Assembly: GCA_003248935.1 (NCBI GenBank)
Contig: QFQF01000011.1
Location: 60,457-124,456 of the forward strand
DNA from: Sphingobium sp.
GTDB taxonomy: Bacteria; Pseudomonadota; Alphaproteobacteria; Sphingomonadales; Sphingomonadaceae
Length of the DNA stretch: 64,000 bases
Reading direction: 5' to 3'
A model generated the notes under the pieces. That model did not search any database. It saw only the letters and a list, made by a program, of their open reading frames with translations, and had not been told where the DNA came from. The number at the start of each line of letters is the position of its first letter. Position 1 is the first letter of the stretch. Below are positions 16,060 to 23,825 of this stretch, in pieces. The position numbers and the translations under genes are program-made.

Positions 16060-16626
16060 TCACAGAAGGCCGATCGCCCCCAGACCGACGATCAGACCGA
16101 TGCCGGTCAGAATCACGCCGCCGCTGCGCCGGATCCGGCGCAGCGGGAGGACGGTGAAGAAACGCTGGCGCAGCACCATGACCGGCAGCCAGGCCGCGAT
16201 GGTGCCCAGCCCGGCCCCGCACGCGGTCAGCACCGGATCGGCCGTCCGCGTGGCGATGGCGAGCGTCAGGAACTGGGCGCCGTTGCCGAACGCGAGGATG
16301 AAGAGGCCGAGGGTCGCCGTCGCGAACGCACCGATTCGCCATCCGGAGAGCAGGTCGGGGCGACCGGCGGGAAACAGCATGCCGATGCCGGCGAACAGCA
16401 GCGCCAGAGCCAGGAACAAGGCGCGCGCGTCAGCCGACAGCAGCGGGGCAAGAAGATCACCGGCGAGAGCAGAGATCGTCGCGTTGGCAACGGCGGCGAC
16501 AGCGACGCCCGCGATGAGCGGTGCAATCCGCCGGAACCGCACGGCGAGCGCCAGCGACAGAAGCTGGCCCTTGTCCCCCGTCTCGACGAGAAGACAGGCC
16601 AGAAAGGCCGTCAGCAACGCGTCCAT
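16060..16626 (-). CDS. GDT1/TMEM165 (UPF0016) family membrane protein
   Basis: The family exports Mn2+ or Ca2+. 188 residues with about six membrane segments in two repeats. The first repeat keeps the signature E-x-G-D-K (VETGDKGQLL, about 15-24), but the second, expected ExGDK(T/S), reads AFGNGAQFLTLAIA and lacks the acidic and basic residues. The protein could therefore have altered ion specificity. It starts at ATG 16626, 15 bases after the next minus-strand gene ends. Confidence 0.75.
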   Translation of the reverse strand: MDALLTAFLACLLVETGDKGQLLSLALAVRFRRIAPLIAGVAVAAVANATISALAGDLLAPLLSADARALFLALALLFAGIGMLFPAGRPDLLSGWRIGAFATATLGLFILAFGNGAQFLTLAIATRTADPVLTACGAGLGTIAAWLPVMVLRQRFFTVLPLRRIRRSGGVILTGIGLIVGLGAIGLL

Positions 16627-16641
16627 GGCCGATGCCGGGCG

Positions 16642-16959
16642 TCAGGCGCCCATGCGCACCGACATCGCCGCCAGATAGGCGGCGTTGACGTCCGGCCCCT
16701 TCGCCTCGCACGCGGCGGCGTCGCGGATCATGTCGAGATAGGAAAGGACGACCGGACCATGGCCGTCGAGGGCGAGCGCCGATTCGAGCATGGAGGCAAG
16801 ACGCTCGACCGGTTCCAGCCCGTAGGTGCGGGCGATATGCCGGATGCGGTCGACCTCCTCACAGGTCCGCGCGAGGCTGAGATGCCCCCGCTGGGCCGCG
16901 AGCGAATCAACGCGGTTGAGAATCTCCGTCCGAACCATCAGCATGGCATCATATTTCAT
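16642..16959 (-). CDS. Conserved helical protein, function unknown
   Basis: 105 residues, all predicted helix, no signal peptide or membrane segment; rich in Ala, Arg and Met. Notable stretches are RTEILNRVDSLAAQRGHLSLARTCEEVDRIRHIA and ERLASMLESALALDGHGPVVLSYLDMI. AGGAGCGGGCA places the start at ATG 16959; an in-frame upstream extension to 17166 reads through the rpmG promoter region and is rejected. I do not recognise a named family. It may be co-transcribed with the GDT1-like gene, 15 bases downstream. Confidence 0.7.
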   Translation of the reverse strand: MKYDAMLMVRTEILNRVDSLAAQRGHLSLARTCEEVDRIRHIARTYGLEPVERLASMLESALALDGHGPVVLSYLDMIRDAAACEAKGPDVNAAYLAAMSVRMGA

Positions 16960-17165
16960 TGCCCGCTCCTGCTTGTCCCTTCCGGGATCATGCGGGAAGA
17001 TGGTTAAACGATCGTAAAGCAGCGGAATTTCCATCCGTTTTCTGCCGATCGCCGCACCGATGCTTGACAGGTCGGGGAATCTACCCCATGGACCCGCGCT
17101 GAAACGGGGCGGTCCCAGCGGGCCGCCTTTATTTTTCGACAGATCATTTTTGCAAGGATTGGGCA

Positions 17166-17333
17166 ATGGCCAAGCCAGCGACCGTCAAGATCAGGCTCGT
17201 CAGCAGCGCGGATACGGGCTTCTTCTACGTCACCAAGAAGAACCCGCGTACCCAGACGGAGAAGCTGAGCTTCCGGAAATACGACCCGGTTGCGCGCAAG
17301 CACGTCGAGTTCAAGGAAGCCAAGATCAAGTAA
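17166..17333 (+). CDS. rpmG: 50S ribosomal protein L33
   Basis: 55-residue ribosomal protein: MAKPATVKIRLVSSADTGFF, then YVTKKNPR and KLSFRKYDPVARKHV, ending EAKIK. This is the zinc-free form, with no CxxC pairs. An isolated single-gene unit; TTGACA at 17064-17069 is a possible -35, and a clear terminator follows at 17402. Confidence 0.97.
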   Translation: MAKPATVKIRLVSSADTGFFYVTKKNPRTQTEKLSFRKYDPVARKHVEFKEAKIK

Positions 17334-17401
17334 TGCGTCGGCGGCCCCGTGCCGCCTGACCGTTGCTGAACAGCGATCGTCACGGTCGCCGGACTTTGGA
17401 A

Positions 17402-17435
17402 AAAAGGCCCGCCGGATGATCCGTGCGGGCCTTTT
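17402..17435 (+). terminator. Terminator after rpmG
   Basis: AAAAGGCCCGC and GCGGGCCTTTT pair perfectly over 11 bp with a 12-base loop and end in a T run; it can also serve the convergent phoX. Confidence 0.88.
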
Positions 17436-17501
17436 CCTGTTGGTGGCATTCCCTGGGCGTTCCCTGCCCCCGTTACCGACGGGAGGCAGGGAACAGCGCC
17501 G

Positions 17502-19388
17502 TTACGCGCCGACCGGCTTGGCGTCGGTACGGGTGATGACGATGGTCGAGGAGCGCGGCTCCTCACCCGAAATCGGCCAGTTCTCGGTCGGATGCTGGAT
17601 GTTGACGAAGAAGGTCTTGAGGTCCGGCGTATAGGCGATGCCGGTGATCTCGCAGCCGACAGGGCCGACCAGAAAGCGCTTCGACTGCTTCGTCGTCTGG
17701 TCGATATAGTACATCGAGTTGTTGCCGAACACGTCGACCAGCGCCTTGCCGGTGACACCGGACGCACTGGTGATGCTGTGGTCGGTCTGCACCCACAGAC
17801 GGCCCTTCGGGTCGATACGCAGACCATCGGGGCTGGAGAAGGTGTCACCGTTGATGTTGCCGACCAGATTGTCGCTGCCGCCATTGGCCGCGCTTTCCGA
17901 CGGATCACCGGCCAGCAGGAAGATTTCCCACTTGAAGGTCGTCGCGAGCGGCGAGTTGCCGGTCTCGACGAACTTGATGATGTGCCCGTTGCGATTGACC
18001 GTGCGCGGATTGGCGGCGTCGGTCACCCGGCGGCTGCTATTGTTGGTGAGCGTGCAGTAGACGGCGCTGTTGTCCGGCGCGACGGTCAGCCACTCGGGGC
18101 GGTCCATGATGGTGCCGCCCGCGACGCGAGCAGCCGCCTGGGTCTTCACCAGAACGTCGGCCTGCGTCGCGAAATTGACGGTGACCGGCGCGGGCGGAGT
18201 CGTGCTCTGGCTGACATTGCCCGGATCCTGCGCACCGACGACGAGGCCGTTGGCGCCCTGCGCGAGCACCCGCCATTCGCCCGAACCGTCGGCGTTGAAA
18301 CGCGCGACATAGAGCGTGCCGTAGTCGAGCAGATCGATGTTCGCAGCGCGGCTCGCCGTGCTGTAGGCGCGGTCGGGAATGAACTTGTAGATACAGCCCG
18401 GGGTGGTGTCGTCACCCATGTAGAAGGCGACGCGGTTGTTGCTGTCGGCCATGTAGGCGACGTTCTCATGGCTGAAACGGCCCATCGCGGTGCGCTTCGT
18501 CGGCTGGGCGAGTTCGCCATAGGGATCGATCTCGACCACCCACCCATAATCCTCGTCCTTCGTCGCCGGAGCGGGATTCAGGTAGTTGTTCGTCGTTTCC
18601 TCACAGGTGAGGTACGTGCCCCAAGGGGTACGGCCGCTCGAGCAGTTGTTGAGCGTGCCCTTGATCGACGGGGAGAGAAGGCCGGCGGCCGGGCCGCCCG
18701 CGCGATAGAGCGTGTTGCCGGTGTAACGCTTGTTGAAGCGCGAGCCGGACTTCACCGCCCATTTGCCGTCGGCGCCCTTGGCGATCTCGATCACGGAAAC
18801 GCCGACCGCCGAAAGGGCGAGCGCCTTCTGCTCAGCCGTCGCCGTCGCCGGATTGTAGCTGCCGTCGAACAGGATGTTGGTGTCGGGCACCTCATGGTTG
18901 ATCGCGAGCAGACCACCGCTGTTGGGATCGACACCGGCGATCTCGAAGAACTCCATGCCGTCATGGTTGCCGCCGGCCTGCTTCTCCGTCTCCGACGACG
19001 GCTGGAAGCTGCCCTTGTAGCCAGGGGCGCCGGCCTCGACCGGGTCGCCGGCCTTGAACATCACATCGACCGTGTAGCCTGTCGGGACCGTCACCTTGTC
19101 ATCGCGGTTGGCGGCGACCGACGTGAAGGCGATCGCATAACTGGCCGTGGGCGTCGGGGTCGGCGCCGGGGTCGGTGTGGGCGTGCCGCCGACCGCACCG
19201 TTATCCTCGCTGCAGGCGGCGAGCGCGCCGAGCATCGGCAGGACGGAAAGGCCGAGCAGGCCGTTCTTCAGGACCGTGCGGCGCGCAGGATTGGCGGCGA
19301 CGATCGCTTCAAGGCTCTGCTCGGGCAGATCGATGGTCGGCTCGAGCGCGCGGTAAGGCGCCCGGAAGGCGTCGGTATATTCTGACAT
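17502..19388 (-). CDS. phoX: PhoX family alkaline phosphatase, Tat lipoprotein
   Basis: Calcium-dependent phosphomonoesterase (iron-calcium cofactor) exported by the Tat pathway and used in phosphate starvation. 628 residues. The N-terminus has a twin arginine at 36-37 (ARRTVLK), a hydrophobic stretch and a lipobox LAAC with Cys59, so export as a lipoprotein is likely; a Thr/Pro linker (TPTPTPAPTPTPT) follows. The catalytic body contains NHDGMEFFEI, NHEVPD, TPWGTYLTCEE and YMGDDTTPGCIYKF, all typical of PhoX. Start ATG 19388 follows AGGGGACA. A Pho-box-like site lies 108 bases upstream. Confidence 0.9.
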   Translation of the reverse strand: MSEYTDAFRAPYRALEPTIDLPEQSLEAIVAANPARRTVLKNGLLGLSVLPMLGALAACSEDNGAVGGTPTPTPAPTPTPTASYAIAFTSVAANRDDKVTVPTGYTVDVMFKAGDPVEAGAPGYKGSFQPSSETEKQAGGNHDGMEFFEIAGVDPNSGGLLAINHEVPDTNILFDGSYNPATATAEQKALALSAVGVSVIEIAKGADGKWAVKSGSRFNKRYTGNTLYRAGGPAAGLLSPSIKGTLNNCSSGRTPWGTYLTCEETTNNYLNPAPATKDEDYGWVVEIDPYGELAQPTKRTAMGRFSHENVAYMADSNNRVAFYMGDDTTPGCIYKFIPDRAYSTASRAANIDLLDYGTLYVARFNADGSGEWRVLAQGANGLVVGAQDPGNVSQSTTPPAPVTVNFATQADVLVKTQAAARVAGGTIMDRPEWLTVAPDNSAVYCTLTNNSSRRVTDAANPRTVNRNGHIIKFVETGNSPLATTFKWEIFLLAGDPSESAANGGSDNLVGNINGDTFSSPDGLRIDPKGRLWVQTDHSITSASGVTGKALVDVFGNNSMYYIDQTTKQSKRFLVGPVGCEITGIAYTPDLKTFFVNIQHPTENWPISGEEPRSSTIVITRTDAKPVGA

Positions 19389-19495
19389 GATTGTCCCCTG
19401 TCCTCGGTTCGGCACCGGCGCGGGTCGCGTTCCGGAGCGTGCAAGGGCCATGGCAGGGGCTGTTTACGGCGGCGGGTCGAAACGATGGCCGTTTG

Positions 19496-19513
19496 CTGAA
19501 GATATCGTGACAG
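19496..19513 (-). promoter_or_regulatory. Pho-box-like repeat upstream of phoX
   Basis: On the minus strand CTGTCAC-GATA-TCTTCAG resembles the PhoB site (two CTGTCAT 7-mers spaced by four bases); the first half matches 6 of 7, the second is weak. Position upstream of an alkaline phosphatase gives it plausibility. Confidence 0.35.
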
Positions 19514-19537
19514 TTCCGCGACAATGGCGGGCAACCG

Positions 19538-19900
19538 TCAGAGGAGACCGTTCACCACCTCGATGAACTTCATCACGGATATCGGCTTCGATACATAGGC
19601 TTCGGCGCCGGCGGCACGGATGCGATCCTCGTCCCCCTTGCCCGCATAGGCGGTGACGGCCATGACCGGCACCGTACACAGCGACGCGTCCGCCTTCAGC
19701 GAGGTGATGAGGTCAAGGCCGCTGACATTGGGCAGGTGAATGTCCATGATGATGAGGTCGGGCGTGAAGGCGCGCGCCTGGTCGAGCGCAACGAGGCCGT
19801 CCGATACGCCCAGTGCTTCATGGCCATGTACGCGCAGCAGATCACAGAAAAGTTTGAGATTGAGTGCGTTGTCCTCGACAACGAGCACGCGCTTTGCCAC
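19538..19900 (-). CDS. divK: Single-domain response regulator DivK
   Basis: Receiver-only protein that in Caulobacter links DivJ/PleC to CtrA control and asymmetric division. 120 residues: acidic pocket VEDN, phospho-acceptor Asp in LIIMDIHLPNVSG, Thr/Ala in AVTAYA and Lys in VSKPI. The open frame extends far upstream, but the family starts at KRVLVVEDN; GTG at 19900 with GGAG six bases before it fits exactly. No pleD follows, unlike Caulobacter. Its presence fits the CtrA-type sites elsewhere in the window. Confidence 0.9.
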   Translation of the reverse strand: MAKRVLVVEDNALNLKLFCDLLRVHGHEALGVSDGLVALDQARAFTPDLIIMDIHLPNVSGLDLITSLKADASLCTVPVMAVTAYAGKGDEDRIRAAGAEAYVSKPISVMKFIEVVNGLL

Positions 19901-19941
19901 CAGATACTCCGGAAAATCGTCCTCGCTCAAGGCCGTAACGA

Positions 19942-20214
19942 ATGCTCCGCGACAAGACAAATGACAAGATGGCCGATCCGCAGACACTGGCCCTGCTCGC
20001 GCTCGGCTGGACCCTGTCGGACGAGAAGCGCGCCGAGCGGCTGTTGAGCCTGACCGGCATGGATGCAGGCGACCTGCGCGATCGCGTGGGAGAGCCCGCC
20101 GTGCTCGACGCAGTACTCGGCTTTCTGGAAGGATATGAGCCCGACCTGGTCGCCTGCGCCGGGGACATCGGCTGCACGCCGGCCCAGCTCGTCGCGGCGC
20201 GGGCCGCGCTGTGA
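19942..20214 (+). CDS. DUF3572 family protein
   Basis: Small alphaproteobacterial protein of unknown function, 90 residues, with the domain pattern DPQTLALLALGWTLSDEKRAERLLSLTG and VLGFLEGYEPDLVACA. ATG 19942 has AAGG at a suitable distance; ATG 19969 (MADPQ) is the alternative and closer to the domain edge. Divergent from divK by 41 bases; the two genes are often neighbours in alphaproteobacteria. Its TGA overlaps the GTG of the next gene, heading a five-gene overlapping run. Confidence 0.8.
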   Translation: MLRDKTNDKMADPQTLALLALGWTLSDEKRAERLLSLTGMDAGDLRDRVGEPAVLDAVLGFLEGYEPDLVACAGDIGCTPAQLVAARAAL

Positions 20215-20840
20215 GCCGCCCGCTGATCATCACCGACTGCGACGAGGTGCTGCTGCACATGGTCGTGCCGTTCCGCGAATGGCTGTCGGAGGCGCACAAT
20301 GTGCATTTTGACATGCGCGGGCAGGATTTCGCCCATGCGCTGCGGCACAAGGACAGCGGCCTGCCGGTCGAACGCGAACTGATCTGGACCCTGCTGAGCG
20401 GCTTTTTCGCGACCGAGATGCACCGGCAATATCCCTGCCCGGGCGCGGTAGATGCGATCACCCGCCTGTCCGGCGTCGCGGACATAGAGGTGCTGACCAA
20501 TATCGGCGAAAGCGCGCATCAGGGCCGGATCGCGCAGTTGCAGGCCATCGGCATCGACCATCCGGTCCACTGGAACCAGGGCGGGAAGGGAGAGGCGCTG
20601 GCCGCGATCATCGCCCGGCGGCAACCGAGCGTCGCGGTGTTCATCGATGACCTGGGCATCCATCACCGCTCCGTCGCCGAACATGCGCCCAACGTCTGGC
20701 GGCTGCACATGATCGGCGAGCAGGAAATTGCACGCGCCGTGCCGCCCGCACCCGCCGCCCACGCCCGCATCGACGACTGGCCGAGCGCGGAGGCGTGGAT
20801 CCTCGACCGCTTTGCGCAGGGGCAGCCAGAAGCCGCTTGA
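20211..20840 (+). CDS. HAD-like hydrolase
   Basis: 209 residues. Motif I DCDEVLL near the N-terminus (DxDx(V/T)) and a later FIDDLGIHH suggest a HAD phosphatase fold, with LTNIGES as motif II; the substrate is unknown. Start GTG 20211 overlaps the previous stop, so translation is coupled. Related genes sit between DUF3572 and RidA in other sphingomonads, as far as I recall; no function follows from that. Confidence 0.75.
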   Translation: MSRPLIITDCDEVLLHMVVPFREWLSEAHNVHFDMRGQDFAHALRHKDSGLPVERELIWTLLSGFFATEMHRQYPCPGAVDAITRLSGVADIEVLTNIGESAHQGRIAQLQAIGIDHPVHWNQGGKGEALAAIIARRQPSVAVFIDDLGIHHRSVAEHAPNVWRLHMIGEQEIARAVPPAPAAHARIDDWPSAEAWILDRFAQGQPEAA

Positions 20841-20872
20841 CCGCCCCCTGCGGCGGCGCGCATGGACGGGCC

Positions 20873-21334
20873 ATGAGCATCGACACCCGCATCGCCGAAC
20901 TCGGCCTCACCCTCCCGCAGCCCGCCGCACCGGTCGCGTCCTACGTCCCGACGGTGGAGATCGGCGGCCTGCTTCACATTTCGGGGCAGGTCTCGTTCAA
21001 GGACGGCGCCCTGATGACCGGCCGCCTGGGCGAGGACCGTGACCTGGATTACGGGGTGGACGCCGCCCGCCAGTGCGGCCTGATGCTGATCGCGCAGATG
21101 AAGGCGGCGCTCGGCTCGCTCGACCGGGTAGAGCGGATCGTGAAACTGGGCGCCTTCATCAATAGCGCCGCCGGTTTTACCGACCAGCCCAAGGTCGCCA
21201 ACGGCGCGTCGGACCTGATGGTCGCGGTGTTTGGCGACGCGGGCAAGCATGCCCGCAGCGCCGTGGGCGTGCCGGTGCTGCCGCTCGGCGCGGCGGTCGA
21301 GGTGGATGCGATCGTCGCCGTCCGCCCGGCTTGA
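20873..21334 (+). CDS. RidA family protein
   Basis: RidA-type proteins hydrolyse reactive enamine/imine intermediates made by PLP enzymes. 153 residues of the YjgF-like trimeric fold: GGLLHISGQVSFKDG, VDAARQCGLMLIAQMK and GVPVLPLGAAVEVDAIVAV. This longer subgroup (about 150 residues) often lacks the canonical catalytic arginine; here the C-terminal motif is VPVLPLGAAVE rather than RxAV...VE, so deaminase activity is uncertain. Start ATG 20873. Confidence 0.88.
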   Translation: MSIDTRIAELGLTLPQPAAPVASYVPTVEIGGLLHISGQVSFKDGALMTGRLGEDRDLDYGVDAARQCGLMLIAQMKAALGSLDRVERIVKLGAFINSAAGFTDQPKVANGASDLMVAVFGDAGKHARSAVGVPVLPLGAAVEVDAIVAVRPA

Positions 21335-22106
21335 GGCCAGACTGGCGCCCGCACCGCCGCCGGAACGGGTCGCCTTCCTGATCGGACGGCCGTTCGCCCA
21401 TCGCGGGCTGCACGGCGGGCCGATCGTTGAAAACAGCATGGCGGCCTTCGACGCCGCCATTGCCCATGGTTATGGCATCGAGTGCGATGTCCATGCGAGC
21501 AGCGACGGCGTCGCCCATGTCTTCCATGACGGCACGCTCGACCGGCTGACGGGCGCGACCGGCCCGATCGCGGCACGCACCGCGGCAGAGCTGGCGGCCA
21601 TCCAGCTGAACCATAATGCCGGAACGATCCCGCGCCTCGACCAGTTGCTCGCGCATGTGGGCGGACGCGTGCCGCTGCTGATCGAACTGAAGGCCCCGAC
21701 ACGGCGCGTCGGCTTTCTCTGCCGCGCGGTGCGGCGCGCGCTGGAGGGCTATCGCGGCTCCGTTGCGGTGATGTCCTTCAACCCGCTGGCCGGGGCGTGG
21801 TTCGCTGCCCGGGCGCCGCGCATCGTGCGCGGGCTGACGGTCATGGACGGCGGAAAGCCACGATGGCGCCTGCCCGTCGAACATGCCCTTGCCCTTTGGC
21901 GCGCGAAACCCGATTTTCTCGCCTATGACGTGCGCGACCTGCCCTCCCCCTTCGCTGCCCGCTGCCGTGCGCGGGGCCTGCCTGTGCTGAGCTGGACGGT
22001 GCGCGACGACGCGGCAAGGTCGCTGGCGGCAGCCCATGCCGACCAGCCGATTTTCGAGGGATCGATTTTCGGGAAACCCGCAGACGCCGGAACGCATCAT
22101 GGCTGA
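21306..22106 (+). CDS. Glycerophosphodiester phosphodiesterase
   Basis: Hydrolyses glycerophosphodiesters to glycerol 3-phosphate and an alcohol. TIM-barrel GDPD: FAHRGLHG with catalytic HR, ENSMAAFDAAIAHGYGIECDVH with the metal-binding Glu-Asp, HDGTLDRLT, and PVLSWTVRDD near the end. I place the start at ATG 21306 (GAGGTGG five bases upstream), giving 266 residues and a 29-base overlap with ridA; other starts at 21231 or 21249 only add unconserved sequence. No signal peptide, so cytoplasmic. Confidence 0.88.
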   Translation: MRSSPSARLEARLAPAPPPERVAFLIGRPFAHRGLHGGPIVENSMAAFDAAIAHGYGIECDVHASSDGVAHVFHDGTLDRLTGATGPIAARTAAELAAIQLNHNAGTIPRLDQLLAHVGGRVPLLIELKAPTRRVGFLCRAVRRALEGYRGSVAVMSFNPLAGAWFAARAPRIVRGLTVMDGGKPRWRLPVEHALALWRAKPDFLAYDVRDLPSPFAARCRARGLPVLSWTVRDDAARSLAAAHADQPIFEGSIFGKPADAGTHHG

Positions 22107-23235
22107 CTGCGGGGTCACGGCACGGGTCGCCGGAAGCGTGGCGGAGCTGCCGCGGGATCAGTGGGATGCCTGTGCCGGGGCCGGCAATCCATTCGTGTCC
22201 CACGCCTTCCTGTCCATATTGGAGGAATCGGGCAGCGTCGGGCCGGGAACGGGCTGGCAGCCTTTGCCGGTGCTGATCGATGGACCCGACGGGGGCATCG
22301 CGGCCGCCCTCCCCGCTTATGCGAAGACGCACAGCCAGGGCGAATATGTGTTCGACCATAATTGGGCCGATGCCTGGGAACGGGCGGGCGGCGCCTATTA
22401 TCCGAAAATCCAGATCGCCTCCCCTTTCTCGCCCGTGCCCGGCCCCCGGCTGCTGCTGCGCGATAGGGAACTGGCACCGGCGCTGATCGCCGCCGCCGAG
22501 ACGCTGGTCGCGCGCAACGGGCTGTCGTCGGCCCACGCCAGTTTCGTCACGCCGGAACAGGTGCCCCTGTTCGAGGCGGCCGGCTGGCTGATCCGGGAGG
22601 ACAGCCAGTTCCACTGGGAAAACCGGGGCTATCGCACGTTCGACGATTTCCTGGGCGAACTCGCCAGCGCCAAGCGGAAGAACGTCCGCAAGGAACGCGC
22701 TCGCGCGGTCGAGGGGCTGGAAATCCTGCACCTGACCGGCGGCGCGCTGACCCAGGCGCACTGGGACATATTCTGGCGCTTCTATCAGGATACCGGATCA
22801 CGCAAATGGGGTCGCCCCTATCTGACCCGGTCCTTCTTCTCCCTGCTCGGGGAACGGATGGGTGATCAGGTCTTGCTGATCCTCGCGCTGCGGGACGGGC
22901 AGCCGGTCGCGGGCGCGTTGAACCTGATCGGCGCGGACACGCTCTACGGCCGATACTGGGGCTGCACGCAGGACGTGCCGTTCCTGCATTTCGAGCTGTG
23001 CTATTATCAGGCGATCGACGCTGCGATCGCCCGCAACCTCGCGCGAGTGGAGGCGGGCGCGCAGGGCAGCCACAAGCTCGCCCGGGGCTATGGCCCGGTG
23101 CCGACATGGTCGGCGCATTTCATCCCGGACCCGAATTTCCGCCGCGCCATCGCCGACTTCATCGTCCGCGAACGGGCGGGCGTGCAGCAGGACCGGCTGT
23201 GGCTGGAGGAGCGCGCGCCGTTCAGGAAGGGATAG
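22099..23235 (+). CDS. FemAB-like GNAT superfamily protein (PF04339 type)
   Basis: 378 residues of the 'peptidogalycan biosynthesis' family: two GNAT-like folds. Typical blocks are NPFVSHAFLSILEESG, DHNWADAWERAGG, YYPKIQIASPFSPVPGPRLL, SAKRKNVRKERA, WGRPYLTRSFF and KLARGYGPVPTWSAHF. An aminoacyl or acyl transfer role in the envelope is presumed from the FemAB relation, with no substrate known. It overlaps the GDPD gene by 8 bases (start ATG 22099), closing the five-gene run. Confidence 0.88.
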   Translation: MADCGVTARVAGSVAELPRDQWDACAGAGNPFVSHAFLSILEESGSVGPGTGWQPLPVLIDGPDGGIAAALPAYAKTHSQGEYVFDHNWADAWERAGGAYYPKIQIASPFSPVPGPRLLLRDRELAPALIAAAETLVARNGLSSAHASFVTPEQVPLFEAAGWLIREDSQFHWENRGYRTFDDFLGELASAKRKNVRKERARAVEGLEILHLTGGALTQAHWDIFWRFYQDTGSRKWGRPYLTRSFFSLLGERMGDQVLLILALRDGQPVAGALNLIGADTLYGRYWGCTQDVPFLHFELCYYQAIDAAIARNLARVEAGAQGSHKLARGYGPVPTWSAHFIPDPNFRRAIADFIVRERAGVQQDRLWLEERAPFRKG

Positions 23236-23241
23236 GCCGGA

Positions 23242-23535
23242 TCAGGCCGTTCCGACCGAGGACGCGATCCAGGCACGCGCCATGCGCTGGGCCTCCGCAA
23301 TCTCCCGCGAGGACATTTCATGGGCGATCTCGGCGCGCAGCGCCTGTCCCGCCTCATTGCCGCCAAGCGCGGCCAGGTTGAACCATTTATGGGCCTGAAT
23401 CAGGTCGACGGTCACGCCGCCGGTGCCACAGCTATAAGCCATGCCCAGTTCGAAGCACGCATCGGCGGAACCGCCCGCCGCGTCCCTCAGACGGCTTTCG
23501 ACCAGAAATTCCGCATTCTTGTAGCTGATACCCAT
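23242..23535 (-). CDS. Small Sel1-repeat protein
   Basis: 97 residues with one and a half SEL1-like repeats: ACFELGMAYSCGTGGVTVDLIQAHKWFNLAALGGNEAG. Such solenoids mediate protein-protein contacts; no export signal, so cytoplasmic. The gene is convergent with the FemAB-like gene (6-base gap) and divergent from mipZ. Function unknown. Confidence 0.82.
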   Translation of the reverse strand: MGISYKNAEFLVESRLRDAAGGSADACFELGMAYSCGTGGVTVDLIQAHKWFNLAALGGNEAGQALRAEIAHEMSSREIAEAQRMARAWIASSVGTA

Positions 23536-23825
23536 GATTCATCTGACCCCTGTCTGACCTTGTCCTGGCGTGTGGTGCGACCCCTTTGTTTTTCGCTCGG
23601 ACCGAATCTGGTTCGGACGAAATAAAAAATGGTTAACGCTGCGGCAGGCCGTGTAGCGCAGAGTCCCGCGCCCTGCGGGAAAGGAGAGTTAACGGGGCCT
23701 TCCGCCATCGCGTCAGGGGACGATTGCGCACCGCCCGCCCCTCCGATAAGGGCAAGGCAAGGGCATTGTCCGGCACGTTGCCGGGCCGGTAATCGCACGG
23801 CGCATCTATTGGGGAACGGACGTCC
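23536..23825. promoter_or_regulatory. Divergent gap sel1/mipZ with CtrA-like half-site
   Basis: 290 bases without a gene. ATGGTTAA at 23629-23636 (TTAACCAT on the minus strand) is the half-site form of the Caulobacter CtrA motif; a second GTTAAC stands at 23688-23693. CCGAA-N5-TTCGG forms a small inverted repeat at 23603-23617. mipZ is cell-cycle related in Caulobacter, which makes the site worth testing. Confidence 0.35.

Noticed and set aside
17592..19385. 597-residue plus-strand frame antisense to phoX
   Set aside because: Composition typical of a shadow frame, and phoX is complete on the other strand.
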